DNA of 64,000 nucleotides from Croceicoccus sp. Its GTDB lineage: Bacteria; Pseudomonadota; Alphaproteobacteria; Sphingomonadales; Sphingomonadaceae. Within the stretch, counting starts at the first letter, position 1. The number at the start of each line of letters is the position of its first letter. Below the pieces are notes generated by a model, which worked only from the letters and a program-made list of their open reading frames with translations, searched no databases and had not been told where the DNA came from. The position numbers were made by a program, and so were the translations under genes. Positions 28,111 to 37,437 of the stretch are shown here, one piece after another. The stretch is from contig NZMY01000002.1 in the NCBI GenBank assembly GCA_002694745.1, positions 240,020 to 304,019 on the forward strand. The letters run 5' to 3'.

Positions 28111-29085
28111 ATGTCGCTGCTTTCACTCTTGAGGCAACACGCTGCGCCGCATCGCCGCACGATCACACACCGCGCCATGGCTGCGATCGCGGTCGTCTCA
28201 CTGACAGGTTGCGGTGGAGGCGACGGGGGTTCGTCCGGCAAGGATCCGATACAGGCGCCGGTGCCGACACCGTCACCATCTGCCGGACCCGGCCCGTCGC
28301 CTGAACCGCCGCTTTATCCGGACGCGCCTTTTGGCATTAACCGAAATCAGGCGTTCCGGATAATAGGCTGGTCTTATGAATTTGGTCCGGCGTCGCCAGA
28401 CGGGTTCCGCCCGCCTGCAATCATCACGCCGCTATCAGGCGATGAGTTCAGCCTGTCATGGTCCAAGGCGGCGGGGACTTATGTAACCAGCGCCAGGGAA
28501 TTCAAGGACGGCCTGCTATATTTCACCTTTCCGGGCAATAATCCGAGCGCCTTCACCGTCGCAGATGCCGAAGGCGAGGACATCGGGCTTCACATGTCGA
28601 TTTCCGACACGAGACGCGGCCGCCATGCAGCGTGGGTACACTGGTCGCGAGAAATCGAGGGCGATTTCCTGCCCATGGCGGATGGCGTATTCGGCATCGG
28701 TACATCGCGCGACGACATGCCGAAGACCGGCATCGTCACCTATTCGAAAGGCACTGGCGCCGAGGAAACCCGGCTGAGATTCGACTTCGACCGCGGTATC
28801 ATCTCGGGCGTTGTCAGCCTGTTCTACACCGGGCCGATGAACGGATCACGGCCCGTTCAATATGATATCGAGCAGGCAGTCTTCTCGGCGGATGGCACAA
28901 GCTTTTCGGCAAGATTCCAGGTGCCCGATGCCCCCGAAGGCTTTGAAAAGACCGGAGAGATCACCGGTATCTTTCTGGGACCGAATGCAGAGGCGATCGG
29001 CTATGCGATCAAGGGTGTGGTCAAGGAAGATGGATGGGACTGGTGGACGCAAGTGCACAAGTCCGACTGGCTCAACCGCTATTGA
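28111..29085 (+). CDS. Surface lipoprotein resembling transferrin-binding-protein B type barrels
   Basis: This 324-residue protein has a lipoprotein signal with lipobox LTGC (Cys about residue 33), a Gly-rich segment and a Pro/Ser linker. A beta-rich body ends in a small barrel with the pattern TGEITGIFLGPNAEAIGYAIKG, which resembles the TbpB/Slam-substrate beta-barrel domain. Family members bind host or environmental iron or zinc carriers at the cell surface. The ligand here is unknown, and no Slam translocon was recognised nearby. The start is supported by GAGGATAAGG. It is followed convergently by the CadC-like regulator gene. Confidence 0.6.
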   Translation: MSLLSLLRQHAAPHRRTITHRAMAAIAVVSLTGCGGGDGGSSGKDPIQAPVPTPSPSAGPGPSPEPPLYPDAPFGINRNQAFRIIGWSYEFGPASPDGFRPPAIITPLSGDEFSLSWSKAAGTYVTSAREFKDGLLYFTFPGNNPSAFTVADAEGEDIGLHMSISDTRRGRHAAWVHWSREIEGDFLPMADGVFGIGTSRDDMPKTGIVTYSKGTGAEETRLRFDFDRGIISGVVSLFYTGPMNGSRPVQYDIEQAVFSADGTSFSARFQVPDAPEGFEKTGEITGIFLGPNAEAIGYAIKGVVKEDGWDWWTQVHKSDWLNRY

Positions 29086-29091
29086 ATGGCT

Positions 29092-30693
29092 TTACGATAC
29101 GCGCAGCGAACCGCGCACGAAATCGTCGGGCCATGCGCCCTGCCCGCGCCAGTGGTCGAGATATCCGATGGCCTCGCAAAATCCCGTAAAGCGATCGTCA
29201 TCGCGAAACCGGCTGGCAGCGGGCGTGAACATCCACTGCGTCTCGCGCCAGTTTTCATCCGCATAGAAGCGGCCCGCCGCATCGGTATCGGGGCTCGTTG
29301 CGATCAGCCTGCCGCGGCTCTGAAGCTGGCCTTCGGCAATCGCATAGGCCGCATCGACCTCGCCCAGATGCGAAAGGATCATGATGGCATTGGTGGCAAG
29401 GCCGCGCGCTTTCGGCGCAAGCTGAATGGCGACATCACGCGCAGCCGCCACATCGCCGGCAGCGCCGCTTTCCAGCGCGTTGAGGCTTACCCGCCAGAGC
29501 TGGGCCGGCTGCGGGGCCATGGCGCCGCGATCCAGCGCCTCGGTTACAATTCGCCGCGCCGCTTCTGTCCGGCCGGTAAAGGCAAGCGTCGCCATGTAGG
29601 AATGCCACACCAGCGGGTGGTCGGGCCAATACCGCAGCGCGCGGTCGAAAACCCTGTCGGCTTCGCCGATGCGGCCGAAGATCCAGCATTTCAGTCCGCG
29701 CCTCTGCTGAAAGACAGGCGCGAAAGGTTCATGGGCGATGCCTTGCTCGTTCACGCGCCACGATGCGCGGCAATAGCCCAGCCCCTGCAGAAAGCCGGTC
29801 AGATACTCGCAAGCCGGTATCGCGCCGGGCGAACGTTCGAGTATGCCCTCCAGTTCTGATTGATAGGCGCGCCAGTCGCCGAGGCTTTCGCGCAGATTGC
29901 TCATGACCGTAAGTGCGTTTGGCTCCTGCGCATCCAAAGCCAATGCGCGGCTCGCCGAATATCTTGCCGCATCGTAAGCCTTGGCTTCCATCGTGCCGGG
30001 TCCGCCGTCATTGCTGGCCAGTATGGATGCCGCCAGCCAACCCCACCCCTCCGGCCGATCGGGTGCGATCCTTGTGACGGTGGCAAATATGTCCTCCGCC
30101 TCGCGCCCCGACGATGGGTCATGCAGCAGATAGGCGCGGCGCCCTGCATCGATGAGTTCGCTGACACGGCGTTCGCGGGAGTCGTTCCTGTACCACAGGG
30201 CAGCAGCGCCCAGACCGGCAATGGCGACAACGCCCGATGCGATGGCAGCTCGCCGCGACAAGACATTGCCTTGCTGCGACACGCCCGCTGGAGGTTCGGA
30301 TGTTTCGTTGGCGACAAAGCGATAGCCGATCCGCGGGATGGTCTCGATCTCGAAACTCGCCCCGGTTTCGCGGATAACCCGTCTGATTTCGCCGATCGCG
30401 CGATTGATCGCATCATCGCCGACGATCACGCCGGGCCAGCACTCGCTCATCAGTTCATCGCGTCCCAGGACAGCCCCCTGCCCATCGACGAGCGCCAGCA
30501 GCACGAGCATGACCTTGGGTTCGAGCGTACCCGAAGCCAGCGGCCCCTGTATCGAACGAGTCGAAGGCCGAATTACGGAATTCTCGAACAGGAGGTCGGG
30601 CCTGCGCGCCAAGGTGGAAGCAGACAAGGCCCGGTTCTCGTTCATTTTCAGACGTTCTCCCCACGCCTTGGGCCTGATCGGAAGGTCCGTCAT
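29092..30693 (-). CDS. CadC-like membrane transcriptional regulator with tetratricopeptide-type C-terminus
   Basis: The N-terminal part is an OmpR/CadC-type winged helix: LEPKVMLVLLALVDGQGAV, LMSECWPGVIVGDDAINRAI and IETIPRIGYRFV are the usual landmarks. A single membrane helix (RRAAIASGVVAIAGLGAAALWY region) leads to a long helical, TPR-like sensor domain. It probably binds DNA while tethered in the membrane and senses an envelope or periplasmic signal. The neighbouring receptor gene immediately upstream is an obvious candidate target. ATG at 30693 (GAGG upstream) or 30645 are alternative starts. Confidence 0.72.
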   Translation of the reverse strand: MTDLPIRPKAWGERLKMNENRALSASTLARRPDLLFENSVIRPSTRSIQGPLASGTLEPKVMLVLLALVDGQGAVLGRDELMSECWPGVIVGDDAINRAIGEIRRVIRETGASFEIETIPRIGYRFVANETSEPPAGVSQQGNVLSRRAAIASGVVAIAGLGAAALWYRNDSRERRVSELIDAGRRAYLLHDPSSGREAEDIFATVTRIAPDRPEGWGWLAASILASNDGGPGTMEAKAYDAARYSASRALALDAQEPNALTVMSNLRESLGDWRAYQSELEGILERSPGAIPACEYLTGFLQGLGYCRASWRVNEQGIAHEPFAPVFQQRRGLKCWIFGRIGEADRVFDRALRYWPDHPLVWHSYMATLAFTGRTEAARRIVTEALDRGAMAPQPAQLWRVSLNALESGAAGDVAAARDVAIQLAPKARGLATNAIMILSHLGEVDAAYAIAEGQLQSRGRLIATSPDTDAAGRFYADENWRETQWMFTPAASRFRDDDRFTGFCEAIGYLDHWRGQGAWPDDFVRGSLRVS

Positions 30694-30752
30694 GCCCTGC
30701 CTCAATCTATTCCAAACCGAGGGACCCCGCAATCGGCGGCGGGCACGCGCGA

Positions 30753-32834
30753 TCAAAAGCGAAACTCGGCGCCTGCGCCATATTCGCGGGGGTCTCCCGC
30801 GGTGGCGAGGCTGCCGTTATCGAACAGCGCAGTCAGGTAGAACCTGTCGAACACGTTCCGCGCAAAAGCGAACAGGCGCAAATCGCCGGTCTGCCAGCCC
30901 ACCCGTGCGTCCAGAGCCCCAGCGGATCCCACGCGAAGCGATGGCGTGTTGGCGTCGTCGCTGAAGTAGCCGGACCTGCGCCAGTATGAAAAATTGAGTT
31001 CGACGGAAGGGGCAGGACGCCACGACAGTTCGGCAGAACCCGTAAAATGCGGCGCGCGTTGGAATTGGCTGCCCGCCAGGATATCGCGATCAATTGGCGT
31101 GCGGGTAATCCTTGTCTCCAAAAGGCCGGCTGACAACCTCAGCGACAGATCCGGGCGCACCGCCCACGCGAGTTGCAGTTCGGCCCCCTGGCTGTACGCC
31201 CGCGGAACATTGCCGGCTTCCTGAAAATAGAACGTGCCCCCCGGCGTCTCGATCGCACGCAGGACTGACCGCTGCGCATTGCGCAAGTCGTAAAGGAACA
31301 GGTTCGCCGCATATGTCAGCGCTGGCCCGTCCAGTTCGCCGCGCGCGAAGATCTCGTAGGCCCACAAGCTTTCGGCATCGAAACCGTCGATCATACCGGT
31401 GACTGGCGAAAGCGTGGCCCCGCCCGGATTTGCCGCGCGCTGCGCGCTGATACCAAGGGTCGCGAATGCACCGGCTTCGAACGCGACAGAAAGTCTTGGC
31501 AGAAACGCCGAGAAGCGTTCTTCGAAATTGACGGGCAATTGTCCAGCGGCGGCAAGCAGGCCGCCCGCCCTGTGCTGCCTGTCGTGCTGATAACGGCCAC
31601 CGATGGTGACCGACAGGCGGTCCAAAGCCTGCCACTTCAGCTCACCAAAGATTCCCTCGCTCTGCTGAAGATCGCGGAACGTCCCCGTGCCAAGTCCGAT
31701 TGCCGACAGGTCGATGGCCTGCTGCAAGCGTACGCGATTTGCAGCCGCACCGACCAGCAGGTCCAGCTCTTTGCCTTGGTGACGAAGAACGAATTCGACG
31801 TTTCGGTCCGTTACGTCGTTCAGCGCCTCGCCAAGGCCGGGCGGTGCGTATCGCCGGGCGTCGACCTGACCGGCGGTGATAGTCGCGACCGCCTCGGTCG
31901 CCGGATCCATTGTCCATTTGCCGCGAAGTGTGAGGGCATGGGTTGATATGTCGAAGATCCCGTAAGTCGCCGCCGGATCGCGGCGATCCTTGAAGGGCGG
32001 CCTGATCCCTTCGATCTGGGGAGCGCGCGAATGGCTGGCTTGATAGCTTGCCTCGAGCCTCAGGTCCGGAACGGCAGATGGCGTCGCCAGCAGCTTGAAG
32101 CGCAGCTGCTCGAAATCGTCACTGTTGGCGTCGACCGCTTCGATAGGGCTGATCAACGTGCTGGCCGTCCTGCCGCGGCGCAAATCGCCCGTAACACGGA
32201 ACGCGAGCTGGTCGGACAGCACCGGTCCGGTCGCCATCGCCGAGATCTGACGCGTGCCCAGGTTCCCGCCGATAAGCCGTGCACCCGCGTGCCACGCCAT
32301 TTCGGGTGCCGCGGTCTCCACGAAGATCGCGCCCGCAATCGAATTGCGTCCCTGGGTCGTCGTCTGCGGGCTGCGGAAGATCTCGACCTTGTCGACATCC
32401 CAGAGAGGCTCGGCGCCGAACACGAATTCATTGTACGACACTGGCCTGCCATCGACGATCAGGGTCGTACGAGGCCGCGTTCCGCCCAGAAAGGCGGGCA
32501 AGTCCCTCAAAACGCCCGTCGTATCGAGCCCCCTTATTGTCGGTCCCTGTCCGCCGGACCCCAGCGTTACGTTCGCCGCCCGGCCCAGCAACTGATCGAG
32601 CCGGTCAGTGTCGGGCTGCCGTTCGAGGTCTTGATCAATGATGACCAGAACACTCGATGACGTCTGCGCGATGGAACGGTCGGCGCGCTCGCCGGTGACA
32701 ATTATTGGCTCATCGGCGGCCTGCTGCGCCTGGGCATGGCAAGGCATCGCCATCAGGATGGCGGCCCCCATCGCTTCGCCCGCGATCCGCCCCGTCCGGG
32801 ACACCATGATCGACGAAACATTCCCCATGAACAT
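30753..32834 (-). CDS. TonB-dependent outer-membrane receptor
   Basis: This 693-residue receptor has a signal peptide (cleavage near CHAQAQ), a TonB-box-like EPIIVTGERA, and a plug domain with PTIRGLDTTG, VDGRPV and the VEIFRSPQTTTQGRNSIAGAI segment. A 22-strand-type barrel ends in Phe. It imports a large ligand across the outer membrane using TonB energy. The substrate is unknown, since no siderophore, heme or cobalamin gene lies near it. It is probably transcribed with the CadC-like regulator, 60-108 bases downstream. An ATG at 32828 is an alternative start. Confidence 0.88.
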   Translation of the reverse strand: MFMGNVSSIMVSRTGRIAGEAMGAAILMAMPCHAQAQQAADEPIIVTGERADRSIAQTSSSVLVIIDQDLERQPDTDRLDQLLGRAANVTLGSGGQGPTIRGLDTTGVLRDLPAFLGGTRPRTTLIVDGRPVSYNEFVFGAEPLWDVDKVEIFRSPQTTTQGRNSIAGAIFVETAAPEMAWHAGARLIGGNLGTRQISAMATGPVLSDQLAFRVTGDLRRGRTASTLISPIEAVDANSDDFEQLRFKLLATPSAVPDLRLEASYQASHSRAPQIEGIRPPFKDRRDPAATYGIFDISTHALTLRGKWTMDPATEAVATITAGQVDARRYAPPGLGEALNDVTDRNVEFVLRHQGKELDLLVGAAANRVRLQQAIDLSAIGLGTGTFRDLQQSEGIFGELKWQALDRLSVTIGGRYQHDRQHRAGGLLAAAGQLPVNFEERFSAFLPRLSVAFEAGAFATLGISAQRAANPGGATLSPVTGMIDGFDAESLWAYEIFARGELDGPALTYAANLFLYDLRNAQRSVLRAIETPGGTFYFQEAGNVPRAYSQGAELQLAWAVRPDLSLRLSAGLLETRITRTPIDRDILAGSQFQRAPHFTGSAELSWRPAPSVELNFSYWRRSGYFSDDANTPSLRVGSAGALDARVGWQTGDLRLFAFARNVFDRFYLTALFDNGSLATAGDPREYGAGAEFRF

Positions 32835-33012
32835 TCATAGGATCTCAGGACGCGGAGTCTCAAGAGATTTGCGCGTTCATCGGCAAACCATCGGCAAAAC
32901 ATGGGCGGCGCCATGCCGCGCCCTCATGGCCGTCAGCGATGACGGAAGGCAGGGTCCGGTCATGGGCAATCCGCCACCCCCGTCTTGTCGGGGATCATCA
33001 AGGGAGAATGTC

Positions 33013-33921
33013 ATGCCGCACATCCAGTATCGCATGGGATCTGCGCTGGTCGCGATCGCCATCGGCGCCACGGCTCTCGCAGCCAGCGCCATGCCCGGTT
33101 TCGGGGAATGGAGCGGGCCTTCGCGCGTGCAATCGGCGGCGGGTCCGGTCGGCGCCATCGCGACGGGCGCGGTCGATGGCTGCGTCAGCCTTTCGAGAAA
33201 TGGTCTCGAACTCTATTTCACCTCTAACCGGACCGGCAATTTCGATCTTTATGTCACCCGTCGCAGCAGCGTGGCGGGCGCCTTCGGGCCGCCGCAGCGC
33301 CTGCCCGCCACGCTCAACACGCCCGCCGACGAGGCCTGTCCCACGATCGTAGGGCGAAACCGGCTTTATTTCCTGCGCGGCAATGCAACCGACGAGGGTG
33401 ACATCTATGTCTCCACGCGCTCGTCCAAGGGCTGGCAGCCCGCCAACCCCGTGTCCGCGCTCAACAGTTCGCTTCTGGACGAGGCCGTGACGGTTTTCGA
33501 AGATGAGCAAGGCCGCGAAGTCGTCCTCTGGTCGCGGCGCAATGTCGATGGTAGCGGCGGCAAGATCCTGCAAAGCGTGGCAGGCGGAATGCCGCAGGAA
33601 GTTGCCGGCGGACCCAATGCCGCAGGTTCCAACAGCCGGCCCAGCATTACGCACGACGGACGCACGCTGTTCTTCGATTCGACGCGCCCCGGAGGATTGG
33701 GCGGACCGGATCTGTGGTACGCGACCCGGCCCAGCACCGACGCCGCGTTCGGGCCCGCCATACATCTCGGCGAACTGAACTCGGCAGGCTTTGATGCGCG
33801 GCCGGCCATTTCATGGGATGGAGAGGAATTGTTCTATTCGTCCAACCGGCCCGGCAGCACCTCGCCCGCACCCGATATCTGGATGGCAAAACGTCCGCGC
33901 AGCAGCGGCCCGAAAGGGTGA
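33013..33921 (+). CDS. Exported PD40/TolB-type beta-propeller repeat protein
   Basis: This 302-residue protein has a Sec signal (about residues 1-27, ending ASAMP). It has five or so PD40/WD40-like repeats marked by GLELYFTSNRTG-FDLYV, NRLYFLRGN, GRTLFFDSTRPGG and GEELFYSSNRPG. Such propellers are usually periplasmic or extracellular scaffolds or enzymes. No specific activity is assigned. AAGGGAGA upstream fixes the ATG. It diverges from the TonB-dependent receptor gene with a 178-base intergenic region. Confidence 0.72.
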   Translation: MPHIQYRMGSALVAIAIGATALAASAMPGFGEWSGPSRVQSAAGPVGAIATGAVDGCVSLSRNGLELYFTSNRTGNFDLYVTRRSSVAGAFGPPQRLPATLNTPADEACPTIVGRNRLYFLRGNATDEGDIYVSTRSSKGWQPANPVSALNSSLLDEAVTVFEDEQGREVVLWSRRNVDGSGGKILQSVAGGMPQEVAGGPNAAGSNSRPSITHDGRTLFFDSTRPGGLGGPDLWYATRPSTDAAFGPAIHLGELNSAGFDARPAISWDGEELFYSSNRPGSTSPAPDIWMAKRPRSSGPKG

Positions 33922-34519
33922 GCGCATAAGGCCCAGTCGGTCATGGCGACCTTCCTGCCAAAGTTCGGAAATTCGGCGGCGCGCTCCAGATCGGACCGCA
34001 TCGGCACGATACGGAGCGGCGACCGGCCTTCGTCCGAAAAGGACAGCGCCGTGCTTTCCCGGCGGGCGGGCCATGTCAAGATCGTGCTGGCAATGCGATC
34101 CGGTGGCGGTGCGCGCCTGCTGACCGATGATGGCCATCACCGGCATTTGGTCCATTTGTAAAGTCGGTTCCGGACAAATTGGGATGCGGTCTACGCCACG
34201 GGCTATTCGTCTCGACTTTCGCCTTTTTGAGAAACCATCCTTCAGAGGCGAATTTAGCGGCGTCCGGTTTCGACTTGAACACCCAAAAAGGACACGTGCA
34301 GATATGTCCTTGCATCATTCGCGGGGGACAGCCCCATCTTAACGGCAGGTATGAGCACCGATCCCTACGCGGTCCGGCACGACGGGAAAGCTTGGGCCGC
34401 TGCATCGTTGTGGCTTTATATCGAGGGTGCGGAGGGCGTTGCATGGTGACGGGTCGGACAGGAAGCGCGGCGGACCGCGACGCTTCCGCGCACGAGATCC
34501 GGGCGTGGCCGTCCGACCG
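33922..34519. other. Intergenic region before cyoABCD
   Basis: No gene was recognised. Short open frames exist on both strands (for example 33943-34161 plus), but none has a recognisable domain or a convincing ribosome site. A frame from 34179 overlaps the cyoA ATG in ATGA style and ends at 34523. The region probably holds the promoter and long leader of the cyo operon and includes the inverted repeat at 34288-34311. Confidence 0.4.
34288..34311. promoter_or_regulatory. Inverted repeat, candidate operator of the cyo operon
   Basis: AAGGACA and TGTCCTT form a perfect 7-base dyad with a 10-base spacer, about 210 bases upstream of the cyoA ATG. The layout suits a dimeric repressor or activator site, but no regulator can be matched to it from sequence alone. 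Confidence 0.4.
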
Positions 34520-35380
34520 ATGAGCATAGAAACCTGCACCAATGCCGATTGCAGCGGATCCGGTCATGGCCTGCTGTCCCCCGCCGGGCTGATCGCCCAG
34601 ATCCAGCAGGATCACCTGATACAAACCGTGCTGATCGTTTCGGTCGTCATCGTGCCCGTGTTCATCGCCCTGCCCTTGCTGCTGTGGCGCTATCGACTGG
34701 CACGGCAGAACGTATATTCACCGGAATGGCGGTTCGCATGGGCGCCCGAATTCGTGATCTGGGGCGTGCCGGTCGTTATCGTCGGCTTTCTGGGATTTTC
34801 ACTGTGGCATACCCTGCACAGGATCGATCCCTATCGCCCGCTTGGCACAGGCACAGAGCCGCCGCTTCATGTTCAGGTCGTCGGTCTCGACTGGAAATTC
34901 CTGTTCATCTATCCGGGCGAAGGGATCGCCAGCGTGAACGAGCTGGTCGTCCCTGCCGGGCGGCAGATCGCGTTCGACATCACCGCCGATGGCCCGATGA
35001 TGTCCTTCATCGTGCCGCGGCTTGGCGGCCAGATCTACGCAATGGCGGGCATGCGCACGAAACTGCACCTGATCGCCGACGCACCCGGTTCCTATCGCGG
35101 CCTCAACACGCAATATAACGGGCAGAATTTTGCGCGGCAAAAGTTCGAGCTGAAAGCGGTCGGCCCGGACGAATACCGCCAGTGGGTCCGTTCGTCGCGC
35201 AATGGGCCTGCGCTGGACATGGCGCGTTATGCCGCGCTGGCAAAACCCTCGGTGATCGACCGACCGTTGCGGTTCGGCAGGGTCGAGGACGGCCTGTTCG
35301 GCAGCATCGTCGCCGCCTATCACACCGCCGACCGTCAGCCCGGAGACAGGCTTTCGTCCGCGGGGGATACGCACCGATGA
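34520..35380 (+). CDS. cyoA: Cytochrome o ubiquinol oxidase subunit II
   Basis: Two N-terminal membrane helices (HLIQTVLIVSVVIVPVFIAL and EFVIWGVPVVIVGFLGFSL regions) are followed by a cupredoxin domain with QVVGLDWKFLFIYP. The CuA ligands of cytochrome c oxidases are missing, which marks a quinol oxidase. The N-terminus is odd: usual CyoA proteins carry a lipoprotein signal, but here MSIETCTNADCSGSGHG replaces it. The start is the first good in-frame ATG; an in-frame frame upstream exists but is Arg-rich. It overlaps cyoB by ATGA. Confidence 0.85.
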   Translation: MSIETCTNADCSGSGHGLLSPAGLIAQIQQDHLIQTVLIVSVVIVPVFIALPLLLWRYRLARQNVYSPEWRFAWAPEFVIWGVPVVIVGFLGFSLWHTLHRIDPYRPLGTGTEPPLHVQVVGLDWKFLFIYPGEGIASVNELVVPAGRQIAFDITADGPMMSFIVPRLGGQIYAMAGMRTKLHLIADAPGSYRGLNTQYNGQNFARQKFELKAVGPDEYRQWVRSSRNGPALDMARYAALAKPSVIDRPLRFGRVEDGLFGSIVAAYHTADRQPGDRLSSAGDTHR

Positions 35381-37437
35381 GCGAGGAACTGTTGTACTGG
35401 CTTGCCGGTGATCTGCGCTGGTCCGATTTTCCGCCCAAGGCCGACATGATCGCGACCATCGCCGCATTGATCGTCGTGGCCGGCGCGATCGGCGTTGTCG
35501 CCACGCTCACGATTGCGCGGCGCTGGCGCTGGCTGTTCGACAATTGGCTTTCCAGCCTCGACCATAAGAAGATCGGCATCATGTATATGGTGCTGGCGTT
35601 CGTCATGCTGCTGCGGGCCGTGATCGAGGCCGTTCTCATGCGCATCCAGCAGGCGCTGTCGGTCAATGCGCAGGGCGTGGTCAGCGCCGATCATTTCGCG
35701 CAGCTGTTCTCGACGCACGGCACGATCATGATCTTCTTCGTCGCGATGCCCTTCATATCGGGGCTGATCAACTATGTCATGCCGCTGCAGATCGGCGCGC
35801 GCGACCTGACCTTTCCGTTCATGAACGCGGTCGGCCTCTGGCTCAGCGCGGCGGGTGCAGCGATCCTGATGGCCAGCCTCGTCATTGGCGAATTCTCGAC
35901 CGGAGGGTGGAGCGGCTATCCCCCCTTCACCGAACTGGCCTATTCTCCGGGTGAAGGCGTGGATTACTGGATCTGGGCGGTGACGCTGTCGTCCATCGGC
36001 ACGACGCTGACGGGGATCAATTTCGCGACGACCATCTACAAGGAACGCTGCGAAGGCATGCATCTGTTTCGCATGCCGCTGTTCTGCTGGACGTCGCTGT
36101 GCACCGCGATCCTGATGATCTTCGCCATGCCGCCCCTGACCGTGGCGACGGCGCTGCTGGCGCTGGACCGTTATGCGGGTTTTCATTTCTTCACCAACGG
36201 GGCGGGCGGCAATATGATGAATTATGCCAACCTGTTCTGGCTATTCGGCCACCCCGAGGTCTATATTCTGATCCTGCCCGCCTTTGGCGTCTGGTCCGAA
36301 GTGATATCGACCTTTTCAGGCAAGCGGCTCTACGGCTATGCGTCGATGGTCTTTGCGGTGATGTGCATCGCGGTCCTGTCCTTCACCGTCTGGCTGCACC
36401 ATTTCTTCACCATGGGGCAGAGCACGAATGTGAATGCGGTTTTCGGCATCGCGACCATGCTGATCGGCATTCCTACGGGCGTGAAGGTCTATGACTGGCT
36501 GCTGACGATGTATCGCGGGCGTATCCGCCTTACCGCGCCCATGCTGTTCGCGATGACATTCCTGCTGTGTTTCGTCATCGGCGGTCTGACCGGCATCATC
36601 CTTGCCAATCCGCCGGTCGATTTTCAGGTCCACAACTCGCTGTTTCTCGTCGCGCATTTCCACAACATGCTGATCCCCGGCACGCTGTTCGGCATGATCG
36701 CGGGCTATATGTTCTGGTTTCCCAAGGCGTTCGGATTCCGCCTGGATGAGCGATGGGGGCGGATTGCGTGGGCGTGCTGGTCGGGCGGGTTTCTGGCCGC
36801 CTTCATGCCGTTGTACTGGCTTGGCCTGATGGGCATGATGCGCCGCACCGCCATCAGCTTTGAAGCGGCCTATCAGCCATGGCTGAATGCCGCCTGGGCC
36901 GGTGCGGCCCTGATCGTTTGCGGGATCGTCGCGCTGGGCATCCAGCTGGTAGTCAGCGTGCGCCGCCGGTCCGATCTGGCCGTTCCGGTCGGCGATCCGT
37001 GGGACGGGCATTCGCTGGAATGGTGGACCCCCGCTCCGCCGCCCGAATACAATTTCGCGCGCAGGCCAAGGATCGAAGATACCGAGGCCTTCACCAATGC
37101 GAAACGCGATGGCCGCGCCTATCACGCGCCGCCGTCTTATGAGGATATCGAGGTTCCGCGAAACACGCTGATCCCCGCCGGGATAGGCGCGGCGGGCTTT
37201 GTCTGCGCCTTCGCGCTCAGCTGGCATATCTGGTGGGCCGCCCTACTGGGTCTTGCGGCCATGTGGGCGGGCGTGGTGCTGCGAAGCCTGCAAGGAGACA
37301 CGGAACGCGTGATCCCGGCTGCGGAAGTTCAAAGGCAGAACGAGGCATGGCTGGATTGCGCTCGGCAAACGGCCCCCGTCACCCGCTTTGCCGAGGTGGA
37401 GCGCATCAATCGCGGCAGGGCGATGGAAACGACATGA
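35377..37437 (+). CDS. cyoB: Cytochrome o ubiquinol oxidase subunit I
   Basis: This is the heme-copper catalytic subunit of the proton-pumping quinol oxidase. Metal ligands are visible: His114 (THGTIMIFF, low-spin heme), His292 with Tyr296 (GHPEVY, CuB and the cross-linked Tyr), His341-His342 (CuB), and His427/His429 (AHFHN, high- and low-spin hemes). It has 686 residues with about 15 membrane helices, including the extra N- and C-terminal helices typical of CyoB. ATGA overlaps on both sides imply co-translation with cyoA and cyoC. Confidence 0.95.
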   Translation: MSEELLYWLAGDLRWSDFPPKADMIATIAALIVVAGAIGVVATLTIARRWRWLFDNWLSSLDHKKIGIMYMVLAFVMLLRAVIEAVLMRIQQALSVNAQGVVSADHFAQLFSTHGTIMIFFVAMPFISGLINYVMPLQIGARDLTFPFMNAVGLWLSAAGAAILMASLVIGEFSTGGWSGYPPFTELAYSPGEGVDYWIWAVTLSSIGTTLTGINFATTIYKERCEGMHLFRMPLFCWTSLCTAILMIFAMPPLTVATALLALDRYAGFHFFTNGAGGNMMNYANLFWLFGHPEVYILILPAFGVWSEVISTFSGKRLYGYASMVFAVMCIAVLSFTVWLHHFFTMGQSTNVNAVFGIATMLIGIPTGVKVYDWLLTMYRGRIRLTAPMLFAMTFLLCFVIGGLTGIILANPPVDFQVHNSLFLVAHFHNMLIPGTLFGMIAGYMFWFPKAFGFRLDERWGRIAWACWSGGFLAAFMPLYWLGLMGMMRRTAISFEAAYQPWLNAAWAGAALIVCGIVALGIQLVVSVRRRSDLAVPVGDPWDGHSLEWWTPAPPPEYNFARRPRIEDTEAFTNAKRDGRAYHAPPSYEDIEVPRNTLIPAGIGAAGFVCAFALSWHIWWAALLGLAAMWAGVVLRSLQGDTERVIPAAEVQRQNEAWLDCARQTAPVTRFAEVERINRGRAMETT

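Noticed and set aside
33943..34161. 72-codon plus-strand frame after the PD40 gene
   Set aside because: No motif, no ribosome site and no known relative could be recognised.
34179..34523. Small gene overlapping the cyoA start in ATGA style
   Set aside because: The translated sequence has no domain or signal and looks like random GC-rich coding; kept only as a remark.
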